Notes under the pieces: model-generated
Database searches by the model: none
What the model was told of the DNA's origin: nothing
The model's input: only the letters and a program-made list of their open reading frames with translations
Position numbers and translations under genes: made by a program
Shown here: piece after piece, positions 17,049 to 25,366 of the stretch
Layout of the letters: every line of letters begins with the position of its first letter
Numbering within the stretch: position 1 is the first letter of the stretch
Origin: DATAEE01 sp963725145
Lineage (GTDB): Bacteria > Acidobacteriota > Vicinamibacteria > Vicinamibacterales > 2-12-FULL-66-21
Direction: 5' to 3'
Assembly (NCBI GenBank): GCA_963725145.1
Contig: CAVRXL010000010.1
Span: 1,398,767 to 1,462,766, forward strand
Length of the DNA: 64,000 nucleotides

Positions 17049-19872
17049 TTGAAGTGGCCGAGAGTTCTGGCTCTCGCTGGCGTCGTGCTCGCGGGCGCCC
17101 ACGCAGTCGTTTGCTCAGCAATCGATCGATTACGCCACCGTCAGCGGGCGCGTAGCCGACCAGTCTGGTGCGGTCGTGGGGGGTGCGCAGGTCATCGCTC
17201 GACAGACCCAGACGAACCTGGTGAGTACGACGAGCACCGATCAGAACGGCCGGTTCCGATTTCCCTATCTCAGAGTGGGGCCGTATGTGATCACCGTCAG
17301 CCGCCAGGGGTTTCAGGACGCGACGCACGCCCTGACGCTCACGGCGGGCGCCGCGTTCGAGCTGCCCGTGACGCTCGCGGTCGGTGGCGTGGAGGCGAGG
17401 GTGACCGTCACCGCAGAGACCGCGGTGCTCGAAGCGGCCCGCAGCCAGATCGCCGGCACGGTGTCCGACAGCGAGGTCAGGAGCCTGCCGCTCAACGGAC
17501 GTAACTTCCTGGAGGTCGCGCTCCTCGTTCCGGGTGTCTCGCCGACCAATATCTCGAGCACGCAGTTGTTCCCCGAGACCTCCGCCGTTCCCGGCATCAG
17601 CCTGTCGGTCAGCAGCCAGCGGAATCTGTCCAACAACTTCATCGTCGACGGCCTCTCGGCGAACGACGATGCCGCGGGGTTGAGCGGCATCACGTACGGC
17701 GTGGACGCCGTCGAGCAATTCCAGGTAGTGACGTCGGGCGGCCAGGCCGAGCTCGGCCGCGCGCTCGGTGGATATGTGAACGTCGTGACGAAGAGCGGCA
17801 CGAACGTGCTCCACGGAACCGTGTACGACTACATACGCGACGATCGCTTCAACGAAGAGAATCCGATCTCGGGACAGACGCTGCCGATGCACCAATCGCA
17901 GTATGGCGGCAGCCTGGGCGGCCCGATCGTGGCGGACAGGGCGTTCTACTTCACGAACGTGGAACGGCGCGATCTCGACCAGACCGGCCTCGTGACGATC
18001 CTGCCGCCGAACGTCGCGGCCGTGAACGCCCGCCTGGCGGCGACCGGCTATCAGGGCCCGTTGATTACAACCGGTGTGTACCCGAATCCCGTCGATTTGA
18101 AGAACGCGCTTGCCAAGGTCGACTACAACGTATCGGACTTTGGTCGGTGGGGCTTTCGGTACAGCCTGTACGACGCAGGCTCCGAGAACTCGCGCGGCGC
18201 TGGTGGACTCGCCGCGCCGAGTGCATCGTCAGGCCTCGACAACCGCGATCAGGCGAGCGCGTTGAGCCACGCGTTGGTGCTGTCTCAGCGAACGGTGCTC
18301 GAAACACGCATGCAGTTCGTGAATAGCGATTTGAAAGCACCGCCCACCGATCCCATCGGGCCGGCCGTGGGCATTGCGGGCGTCGCATCGTTCGGAACGC
18401 TCTCGACGAGCCCGACGGGTCGTCTGAACCGGATGTATCAGGTCGTCAACAACCTGTCGCATCAGGCGGGCGCCCATGCCGTCAGGTTCGGCGCGGACTT
18501 CATCTATCACTACGACTACATTACGTTCCCTCGCGCGATCCGTGGGACGTACGGCTTCCAGTCGTTGCCGGCGTTCCTGGCCGGCGTCTACAACAACGCG
18601 GGCTTTACGCAGACGTTCGGCGACATCGACGTATCGCAGACCAATCCGAACCTCGGCCTGTTCGTGCAGGACGAGTGGAAGGTGAGCCCTGACGTGACGC
18701 TGAACCTCGGCGTCCGGTACGACCTGCAGTTCCTCGAGACCATCAACACCGACGCGGACAACGTCTCACCGCGCGTCGGCGTCGCATGGTCGCCCTTCGA
18801 CTCTCGCCGCACCATCGTCCGGGGCAGCGCCGGCCTGTTCTACGACCGCGTTCCGCTCCGGGCGCTGGCCAACGCGCTGCTGTCGGCGGGGAACACGACC
18901 GACCTGAACAACCTCCGTCAGATCGCGGTCAGCCTGTCTCCCACGCAGGCCGGGGCGCCGACGTTCCCGAACATCCTGAGCGAGGTCGTGCCTTCCGTGA
19001 CCCTGCCGAGCCTGACGACGATGGACCCGAACCTCCAGAACGCGTATTCGCGGCAGGCGAGCGTCGAGGTCGAGCAGCAGATCGGCGAGCGTACGACGCT
19101 CAGCGTCGGGTATCAGTACCTGCGCGGGTCGAATCTGATCATGACGGTGAATCAGAACGTTCCGGCGTGCGTTCCCGTGGGCACGAACAACGGGTGCCGG
19201 CCGAATCCGAATTACGCGAACAACAGCCAGTACTCCTCGGTTGGCGAGTCCTCCTATCACGGCCTGCACGTCTCGTTCATGCAGAGACCGGCCGGGTGGG
19301 GTCAGTACCGGATCGCCTACACGTTGTCGAAGGCGATGAACAACGTCGGCGAGTTCTTTTTCAGCTCGCCCATCGATCCGTTCGATCTCTCGAAGGACTG
19401 GGGACGCTCTGACAACGATCAGCGTCACCGTCTGGTGATCAACGGCGCGGTGAACTCGCCAATGGGCCCGGCGTCAACGGCCTGGGAGTACCTCACGCAC
19501 GGATTCCAGGTGAGTGGACTGTTGCAGGCGTACTCGGAGGCGCCCTTCAACATCACGTCCGGCGCGACGACGATTCAGGGCACCGCGGGCCGGCCGATCG
19601 TGGACGGTGAGTTCATCGATCGGAATGCCGGTATCGGCACGGCGTTCTTCAACCTGAGCGCGCGCGTGAGCCGTGCGTTCCGGCTCAGGGGTCGCGTGGA
19701 GCTGGAAGCGCTGGCGGAGGGCTTCAACCTCACGAACCGGGCCAACGTCGTGACGCGGAATGCGGTCTTCGGTACCGGGGCCTATCCGACGAATCCGTTG
19801 CCGAACTACGGGCAAGTCACCGCGGTGGGCGAACCGCGATCGTTTCAATTCGCGCTCCGTCTCAGGTTCTGA
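17049..19872 (+). CDS. TonB-dependent receptor (Oar-like), N-terminal frameshift
   Basis: Receptor of about 940 residues. From TTG at 17049 the frame encodes the signal peptide LKWPRVLALAGVVLAGAHAV; it then shifts by one base at the TTT run 17110-17112, after which the mature part reads AQQSIDYATVSGRVADQSGA. The open frame alone begins at 17176. A carboxypeptidase-regulatory domain (NGRFRFPYLRVGPYVITVSR) is followed by a plug (NNFIVDGLSANDDAAGLSG, GGYVNVVTKSGTNVLHGTVY) and a long beta-barrel ending FQFALRLRF with terminal Phe. This layout is typical of the abundant Oar-like receptors of Acidobacteriota. Ligand unknown; the neighbours hint at a metal. Confidence 0.9.
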
Positions 19873-19877
19873 CAGCT

Positions 19878-21203
19878 ATGCGCACTGACTACTGCGTCCG
19901 AATGACAGCCGCACTTCTCGCGGCTGTCTCGGTTCTTCTCGCTGGCCTGCAGGCGGCGCCGTCCACCGGCACGGTATCGCTGACCGTGACAGGACGCTCG
20001 AGCTCGACGCCCTGGGTGGCGGCCGCCGGCTCCTTCGTCGTCGTCGCGTGGGGTGCGTCGACCGAAGGCAAGACCGACGTCTTCGTCGCCGTCAGCCGCG
20101 ACGCGGGGCGGACGTTCCAGACACCCGTGCAGGTGAATGCCGTCCCCGGGGAAGCGCGGCTCGGCGGCGAGCTTCCGCCTCGCGTGGCGCTTGCGCCTGG
20201 CGGCGGGTCCCGCGATCCTGAAATTTTCGTTCTCTGGACCGCGCGGGGCACCAGCGGTACGGAGGTCAAGTCCACCCGGTCGCGTGATGGCGGCAAGACG
20301 TTCGATCCACCTGTCGCGCTTCAGTCATCCGGCGCCGCCGGAGATCGGGGGTGGCCGGCGCTGACGCTCGACCAGCAGGGCGCGGCGCACGCCATCTGGC
20401 TGGATCATCGCGGGCTCGCGGCCGAACGGGGTAGCGGCGCAGGTCACACACATCGTCAGAAGGGCGCGGCACACGACGGCGTGGCGATGGCCCAGAAGTC
20501 AGGCCTGTACTACGCCTCCTTGGCGGACCTGAGAGGTCCGCCCTCCAGCGCAGCGGGATCATCGTCCGGCGAACGGGAGCTCGCGAAGGGCGTGTGCTAC
20601 TGCTGCAAGACCGCGTTGGCGGCTGGACCCGGCGGCGTTCTGTACGCCGCCTGGCGTCATGTGTATCCGGGCAACCTTCGCGACATGGCGTTTACGATTT
20701 CGCGGGATCGCGGGCGATCGTTTTCCGCGCCGGTGCGCGTCCGCGAAGACGGATGGTCCATCGAAGGGTGTCCGGACGATGGTCCGGCTATGGCGGTGGA
20801 CGCGGAAGGGACGGCGCATCTGCTGTGGCCGACGGTCCTCGGTGGCGAGAATCCCGAGGGCGCATTGTTCTACGCGTCCACGCGCGACGGCCGCACCTTC
20901 GGACGCTCGACGCGCATTCCCACGCTCGGCAGCCCCAAGCCGTCGCATCCCCAGATCGCCGTCGGTCGGGGCGGTCGACTCGTCGTCGCCTGGGATGAGG
21001 CGATCGGAGGCCGGCGCGTCGCCGCGGCGCGCGAGTTGACGCCGGGGCCGGATCGCGTCGACTTCGGCCCGGTCATCACGCTCGCGGAGGAAGGGCCTGC
21101 GATGTATCCCGTGCTGGCCAGCACGGACGCGGGCATGCTGGCGGTCTGGACGACCGGCGGCGACGCGTCGGTCATCCGGACTCGCATCGTCCGCCTGCCG
21201 TAA
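19878..21203 (+). CDS. BNR-repeat (sialidase-like) secreted protein with CYCCK motif
   Basis: Protein of 441 residues with a signal peptide (LLAAVSVLLAGLQAA). Asp-box-like repeats SRDAGRTF, SRDGGKTF and SRDRGRSF mark a six-bladed sialidase-type propeller. There is no recognisable sialidase arginine triad, so enzymatic activity is doubtful. Between blades lies GVCYCCKTALA, an unusual cluster of three cysteines that could bind metal. The gene starts six bases after the TonB receptor stop, so the two are one operon. A perfect palindrome encodes part of the loop LADLRGPPSS just before the cysteine motif. Confidence 0.75.
   Translation: MRTDYCVRMTAALLAAVSVLLAGLQAAPSTGTVSLTVTGRSSSTPWVAAAGSFVVVAWGASTEGKTDVFVAVSRDAGRTFQTPVQVNAVPGEARLGGELPPRVALAPGGGSRDPEIFVLWTARGTSGTEVKSTRSRDGGKTFDPPVALQSSGAAGDRGWPALTLDQQGAAHAIWLDHRGLAAERGSGAGHTHRQKGAAHDGVAMAQKSGLYYASLADLRGPPSSAAGSSSGERELAKGVCYCCKTALAAGPGGVLYAAWRHVYPGNLRDMAFTISRDRGRSFSAPVRVREDGWSIEGCPDDGPAMAVDAEGTAHLLWPTVLGGENPEGALFYASTRDGRTFGRSTRIPTLGSPKPSHPQIAVGRGGRLVVAWDEAIGGRRVAAARELTPGPDRVDFGPVITLAEEGPAMYPVLASTDAGMLAVWTTGGDASVIRTRIVRLP
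20522..20542. repeat. Palindrome inside the BNR gene
   Basis: GGCGGACCT-GAG-AGGTCCGCC is a perfect 9-bp inverted repeat with a three-base centre, the same architecture as the intergenic palindromes of this window but located in frame within a coding region. Confidence 0.7.
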
Positions 21204-21253
21204 GGTGGTTTTACCGGCGACGGAGGGGTGATCAGCGCTCTACATCCTTCACG

Positions 21254-22123
21254 TCATCGCCGCGTCAAGAGGATTTGATGATTCTTCGATACGCACACAG
21301 CGTGCGCGACCCCCGGGGCTGGGCGGCAGCTATAGTATGAGCCCATCTCCGAGTCTTGCTGGCAGTACTCAATCCTGCCATCAAACGAGGTGGAGATCGT
21401 TGACACGGGCGATGTCCCCACCGAGATCTCGGCCCGCCCATCAAATGAAATGTACGTGTTCGGTGTGACCTGATCCACGACATACGGACCGTCGCCACCG
21501 AACAGCAACGTGACGAAGTTGCCAGCGACACCAATCCACAAGCCGTCATACTCCCTGAAAAATTGCGCGCCGCTGAGCTTGAGGTTGAACATTGTGTTCG
21601 CCGGTGGGTTCGGCTGAGATGCCGGAGTTATCGTCGCAGCGTAGGTTCGCGTCCGCAGCTCGTTCGGGAGGCCTGTACACGCGCTGTCGGCGGTGAAGGT
21701 CAGCGTGTAGTTACCCGCAATCTCCACCGGTGCGGCGGGCACTGCCAGATAGAAGCTGATCCACCGAATGCCGGGATTGCAGGAAGCGCACGTGGGGCCT
21801 AGCGCCCCGGTGGCGGCGACGTACCCTTCCTTGCTCGCGCGGAACGTCGTCCTTTCGTCAAAGTTGCCCCTGAAGGTGAACTCACCCAGGGCGTTGGCCG
21901 TCGTCGACGTACCGGCGTGTGCGCCATCAACGACGTCAACGTTCGCCGCGCCGACGGGTCGCAGCGCGGTGTCGAGCACAATGCCCATCACCTGTATTGC
22001 GGTCGATTGCGGAGCCGGTTGCGGATCTTGGGACGACGCCACCGGCGACTTCGGCGAGGAATCGCAGCCCGACAGTCCAAGGGCAGCGAGCGTGACGACG
22101 ATCGGAAGCAGTCGGCGATACAT
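21254..22123 (-). CDS. Lipoprotein with carboxypeptidase-regulatory-like domain
   Basis: About 289 residues. The N-terminus MYRRLLPIVVTLAALGLSGC ends in a lipobox with the Cys to be lipidated. A linker rich in Ser, Pro and Gln leads to a domain of about 80 residues (GIVLDTALRPVGAANVDVVD, then GEFTFRGNFDERTTFRASKE) resembling carboxypeptidase-regulatory-like beta-sandwiches. The C-terminal half is beta-rich and ends with several cysteines (EYCQQDSEMGSYYSCRP). I place the start at 22123; the frame opens at 22153. Function unknown; it should sit on the periplasmic side of a membrane. Confidence 0.7.
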   Translation of the reverse strand: MYRRLLPIVVTLAALGLSGCDSSPKSPVASSQDPQPAPQSTAIQVMGIVLDTALRPVGAANVDVVDGAHAGTSTTANALGEFTFRGNFDERTTFRASKEGYVAATGALGPTCASCNPGIRWISFYLAVPAAPVEIAGNYTLTFTADSACTGLPNELRTRTYAATITPASQPNPPANTMFNLKLSGAQFFREYDGLWIGVAGNFVTLLFGGDGPYVVDQVTPNTYISFDGRAEISVGTSPVSTISTSFDGRIEYCQQDSEMGSYYSCRPAPGVAHAVCVSKNHQILLTRR

Positions 22124-22211
22124 GGGGTCCCTCTTAGCGGAAACGGCCGCCATAGAGGTAAACGCCCCAGCCCCGGATCGCTAACAGCCGCATCGGTCAT
22201 AATCCGACGAC

Positions 22212-23492
22212 ATGACCCGACCGGAGTCCCGCGTGCTCGGTTTCTGGGCCGCCGCATCGATCGTCACTGGCAACATGGTCGGGTCGGGCGTGTTCCTGCT
22301 GCCCGCGTCGCTCGCGCCGTACGGCGCGCTCAGCCTCGTCGGGTGGATCGTGTCCGCGGCTGGCGCCATCGCACTGGCGCTCGTGTTCGCGCGGCTCGCG
22401 CGGCAGCTCCCGGTCGCCGGAGGACTCTATGCCTATACGCGGCAGGCGTTCGGGGACGTCCCCGGTTTTCTCGTCGCGTGGGGATATTGGTTGTCCATCG
22501 TCGGCACGCTCGCGGCCCTGGCGGTTGCGGGCGTCGGCTATCTCGATCCCTTCATCCCGGGGATCGTCCGCACGCCCCCGGCGGCAGGGGCGCTGGCGGT
22601 TGCGTTTGTCTGGATCGTGATCGGGTTCAACGTCGTGGGCGTCGGCGTCGCGGGACGCGTGCAGATCGTCACGACGGTCGTGAAGCTTGTTCCACTCGTC
22701 GTCGTCGCCGTCGGCGGTATTTTCTTCTTTCGATCGGACGCGTTCACCCTCCCCGACACGACGACGACCCCAATGGGCGCTCAGCTGATCTCGGTCATGA
22801 CGCTCACGCTCTGGGCGTTCCTCGGCCTCGAGTGCGCGACGATCCCGGCCGGAAGCGTCCGGAATCCGGCTCGCACTATCCCGCTCGCCACGATTGCCGG
22901 CACCGTCCTCGCCGCGGCGGTCTACATCGTGTCGACGATAGGCGTCATGAGCCTGGTCGGGAGCGAAGAGCTGGCTTCTTCGACGGCTCCATTCGCCGAC
23001 GGCGCGCGCCGGCTGCTCGGCGAGGCGGGCGCGCGGATCGTGGCCATCGGCGCCGCGATCTCGTGCCTCGGGGCGCTGAACGGCTGGGCGCTCATGGCCG
23101 GCCAGTTGCCGATGGCGGCGGCGGACGACGGGCTGTTTCCGCCGCTGTTCGCGCGGCTTTCGTCGAGAGGCACGCCGGCGCTCGGGATGGTCGTCGCGGG
23201 CGTGCTGGCTTCTGTGCTCGTCGGGTTGAACTACTCGCGCGACCTGGTCGATCTGTTCACGTTCATCATTCTTCTCTGCACCCTCGGGACGCTCGTGCCG
23301 TACGTCTTCTGCTCGCTCGCGGTGTGGCTGCTGCCGCGGCAGCGATTCTCCGGCGCCGCGGCCGCGGTCAGCATCTTCGCGTTCGTGTACGCGATGTTCG
23401 CCATCGGTGGCGCGGGCGCCGACACCGTCTTCTACGGATTTCTGTTACTGATGGCCGGGCTGCCCGTGTACGTGTGGGTCAGGCTTGCATGA
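22212..23492 (+). CDS. APC-family amino-acid permease/antiporter
   Basis: Protein of 426 residues with about twelve transmembrane segments. TM1 contains GNMVGSGVFLLPASLAPYG, the conserved unwound-helix glycine region of APC transporters of the AdiC/PotE/ArcD type, and TM6 has LWAFLGLECATIPAGSVRNP, another family hallmark. The next gene overlaps it by four bases and encodes a dimethylarginine/arginine-deiminase-fold hydrolase, which suggests transport of arginine, a methylated arginine, or exchange with citrulline/ornithine. That substrate assignment is inference from context. Confidence 0.88.
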   Translation: MTRPESRVLGFWAAASIVTGNMVGSGVFLLPASLAPYGALSLVGWIVSAAGAIALALVFARLARQLPVAGGLYAYTRQAFGDVPGFLVAWGYWLSIVGTLAALAVAGVGYLDPFIPGIVRTPPAAGALAVAFVWIVIGFNVVGVGVAGRVQIVTTVVKLVPLVVVAVGGIFFFRSDAFTLPDTTTTPMGAQLISVMTLTLWAFLGLECATIPAGSVRNPARTIPLATIAGTVLAAAVYIVSTIGVMSLVGSEELASSTAPFADGARRLLGEAGARIVAIGAAISCLGALNGWALMAGQLPMAAADDGLFPPLFARLSSRGTPALGMVVAGVLASVLVGLNYSRDLVDLFTFIILLCTLGTLVPYVFCSLAVWLLPRQRFSGAAAAVSIFAFVYAMFAIGGAGADTVFYGFLLLMAGLPVYVWVRLA

Positions 23493-24385
23493 TCGCCTTC
23501 AACGAATTCGGCGAGCTGCGGCGGGTGGCGCTGCGACACGCGCGGGACGCATTCGCCGGGCCGCGTCGCGTTGAAGGGGAGTGGCGCGCGCTGAACTTCA
23601 CGGCCCCGCCGGACGTCGGGCTCGCGGTCGAGCAGTACGACGCCTTCCGCGAGCTCTTTCTGGCATCGGGCGTGCGAATCGACGAGCTTCCCCCCGATTC
23701 CGCCCTGACGATGGACGCGATCTACGTGCGCGACGCGTCGATCGTGACGCCGAGGGGCGTCGTCTTGTGCCGCATGGGGAAACCGGCCCGCGAGAACGAA
23801 CCGGCCGCGCAGCGCCGGGCGTTCGAGGCGCTCGGCGTCACGGTCGCCGGCGCGATCGAAGCGCCCGGTCAGATCGAGGGGGGCGACGTCGTATGGTTCG
23901 ACGAGCGCACGGTTGCCGTCGGCCGCGGCTACCGCACCAACGACGCGGGCATCGAGCAGTTTCGCGATCTGCTCGGTCCGGGCGTGGACGTCATCGTCGT
24001 TCCGCTGCCGCACTACCGCGGACCGGCCGACGTCTTCCACCTGATGTCGATCGTGAGCCCTGTGGACGAGGACGCCGCGGTCGTGTACTCGCCGCTGATG
24101 CCGGTCCCGTTTCGCGAATGGCTCTGCGCTCGCGGCATCCGCCTGATCGAAGTGCCGGACGAAGAGTTCGACTCGATGGGGACCAACGTGCTGGCGCTCG
24201 CGCCGCGCCGGTGCGTGATGCTCGACGGGCAATCCCGTCACTCGCGCGCGTCTGGAAGCGGCGGGCGTCGACGTCTCCGTTTACGCGGGACGGAGATCAG
24301 CGTGAAGGGCGGCGGCGGCCCGACGTGCCTGACCCGGCCGCTGGAACGCGCCGCAACGACTCAGGAGGCGCGGCGAACACCCTGA
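23489..24385 (+). CDS. DDAH-like amidinohydrolase (arginine deiminase superfamily), internally frameshifted
   Basis: About 298 residues. Motifs of the guanidino-modifying fold are present: DAIYVRDASIV, GQIEGGDVVWF, the catalytic His in ADVFHLMSIVSPV, and the nucleophile Cys in SVKGGGGPTCLTRPL. Between MLDG and ISVKGGGG the frame is displaced: one base is extra near 24230 (GGGCAATCCC) and one missing near 24290 (GCGGGACGG). The alternative frame there reads NPVTRARLEAAGVDVSVYAG, the expected sequence. Probably dimethylarginine dimethylaminohydrolase or citrulline-producing; substrate not proven. The start overlaps the permease stop (ATGA). Confidence 0.82.
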   Translation: MIAFNEFGELRRVALRHARDAFAGPRRVEGEWRALNFTAPPDVGLAVEQYDAFRELFLASGVRIDELPPDSALTMDAIYVRDASIVTPRGVVLCRMGKPARENEPAAQRRAFEALGVTVAGAIEAPGQIEGGDVVWFDERTVAVGRGYRTNDAGIEQFRDLLGPGVDVIVVPLPHYRGPADVFHLMSIVSPVDEDAAVVYSPLMPVPFREWLCARGIRLIEVPDEEFDSMGTNVLALAPRRCVMLDGQSRHSRASGSGGRRRLRLRGTEISVKGGGGPTCLTRPLERAATTQEARRTP

Positions 24386-24437
24386 TCCCACCTTCCAGCC
24401 CATGGGGATGAGGTAGAGGCCGCGCGGATTTTTCTAC

Positions 24438-24477
24438 GTAGTGCCAGAGTCCTAGTAGGGCCAAAGTCCTATAGGAC
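24438..24477. promoter_or_regulatory. Tandem 17-bp repeats plus palindrome, putative operator
   Basis: GTAGTGCCAGAGTCCTA (24438-24454) is followed directly by GTAGGGCCAAAGTCCTA (24455-24471), two mismatches apart. The second runs into the palindrome GTCCTATAGGAC (24466-24477). The block stands 40-80 bases upstream of the gene at 24517, a good place for an activator or repressor site controlling the DUF202-sulfatase operon. Confidence 0.55.
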
Positions 24478-24516
24478 GATCGGTCGCGCCTTCGATAGTC
24501 TCCCGGGGCGGCGATC

Positions 24517-24918
24517 ATGGACGACGCGACGGCCTTCTGGGCGGATCTCGTCGGCCGGCTGACCGGCCCCATGACCTTCCGGTTGATCCTCCAGCCTGTG
24601 ATGGCGATGGTTTACGCGGTCAGGGACGGCGTGAAGGATGCGCGTGAAGGGCGTCCTCCGTTCTTCCGGTCGCTCTTCAGCGACCCTGACACGGCGGGAC
24701 AGCACCTACGTGAGGGAGTGAAGGCCGTCGGCAGGGTCATCCTTCTCGGTGTCGTCATGGACGCCATCTATCAGCTGAAAGTCTTCGGCTGGGTCCACCC
24801 CGTCGAGCTGATCGTCGTCGTGCTCCTTCTGGCGTTCGTTCCGTATCTGCTCATGCGTGGTCTCGCGGACCGCGTGGCCAGACACTGGTTGGGACCCGGA
24901 AAGGTGCCGACGAGATGA
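24517..24918 (+). CDS. Hypothetical membrane protein
   Basis: Protein of 133 residues with three hydrophobic segments: FRLILQPVMAMVYAV, VGRVILLGVVMDAIYQL and LIVVVLLLAFVPYLLMRGLA. The N-terminal half includes a polar stretch RDGVKDAREGRPPFFRSL between the first two. I do not recognise a named family beyond conserved bacterial membrane proteins of similar layout. It overlaps the start of the DUF202 gene by four bases and precedes a sulfatase gene, so it is the first gene of that operon. A tandem-repeat operator-like block lies just upstream. Confidence 0.7.
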   Translation: MDDATAFWADLVGRLTGPMTFRLILQPVMAMVYAVRDGVKDAREGRPPFFRSLFSDPDTAGQHLREGVKAVGRVILLGVVMDAIYQLKVFGWVHPVELIVVVLLLAFVPYLLMRGLADRVARHWLGPGKVPTR

Positions 24919-25355
24919 CCGCGCCGGTCCAGCCGCAGCTGACCGCCGACGCGGCCACCGAGATGTCGATGCGCCGGACCGGCATGTCGTTCCAGCGGAC
25001 GCGCATGAGCGCCGACCGCACGCTCATGTCCGTGATCCGCACCGCGCTGTCTCTCATCGGCTTCGGCTTCACCATCTTCCAGTTCTTCGAGAAGCTCAAG
25101 GCCTCCGACGTGCTGCCAGGCGCGCACGCGCCGCGCAACTTCGGCGTCGCGCTGGTGGCGCTCGGCATCGGCATGCTGGTGCTCGGCATCATCTACCACC
25201 TGCAGTTCATGACCGGCCTGCGCAAGACGCGGGCGGCGATGACCGCCGAAGGACTCATCCACGGCGAGAGCCTTTTTCCGACCTCGCTCACGCTCATCAT
25301 CGCGCTGGTCCTCCTGGTGATTGGGATCGCGGCGATCGTCAGCATGGTTTTCTGA
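24915..25355 (+). CDS. DUF202 (YidH-like) membrane protein
   Basis: Protein of 146 residues. The segment SFQRTRMSADRTLMSVIRTA then LSLIGFGFTIFQFFEKLK is the DUF202 signature, where an arginine-rich amphipathic stretch leads into the first membrane helix. Two more helices follow: FGVALVALGIGMLVLGIIYH and SLTLIIALVLLVIGIAAIVS. The family is of unknown function. The gene overlaps the upstream membrane protein gene and is followed after 11 bases by an arylsulfatase gene, so it is co-transcribed with both. Confidence 0.85.
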   Translation: MTAPVQPQLTADAATEMSMRRTGMSFQRTRMSADRTLMSVIRTALSLIGFGFTIFQFFEKLKASDVLPGAHAPRNFGVALVALGIGMLVLGIIYHLQFMTGLRKTRAAMTAEGLIHGESLFPTSLTLIIALVLLVIGIAAIVSMVF

Positions 25356-25366
25356 GGAGACGCAAG

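Noticed and set aside
19878..21203. Active exo-sialidase
   Set aside because: Asp-box repeats are present, but I could not find the catalytic arginine triad and Tyr/Glu pair; called only a BNR propeller.
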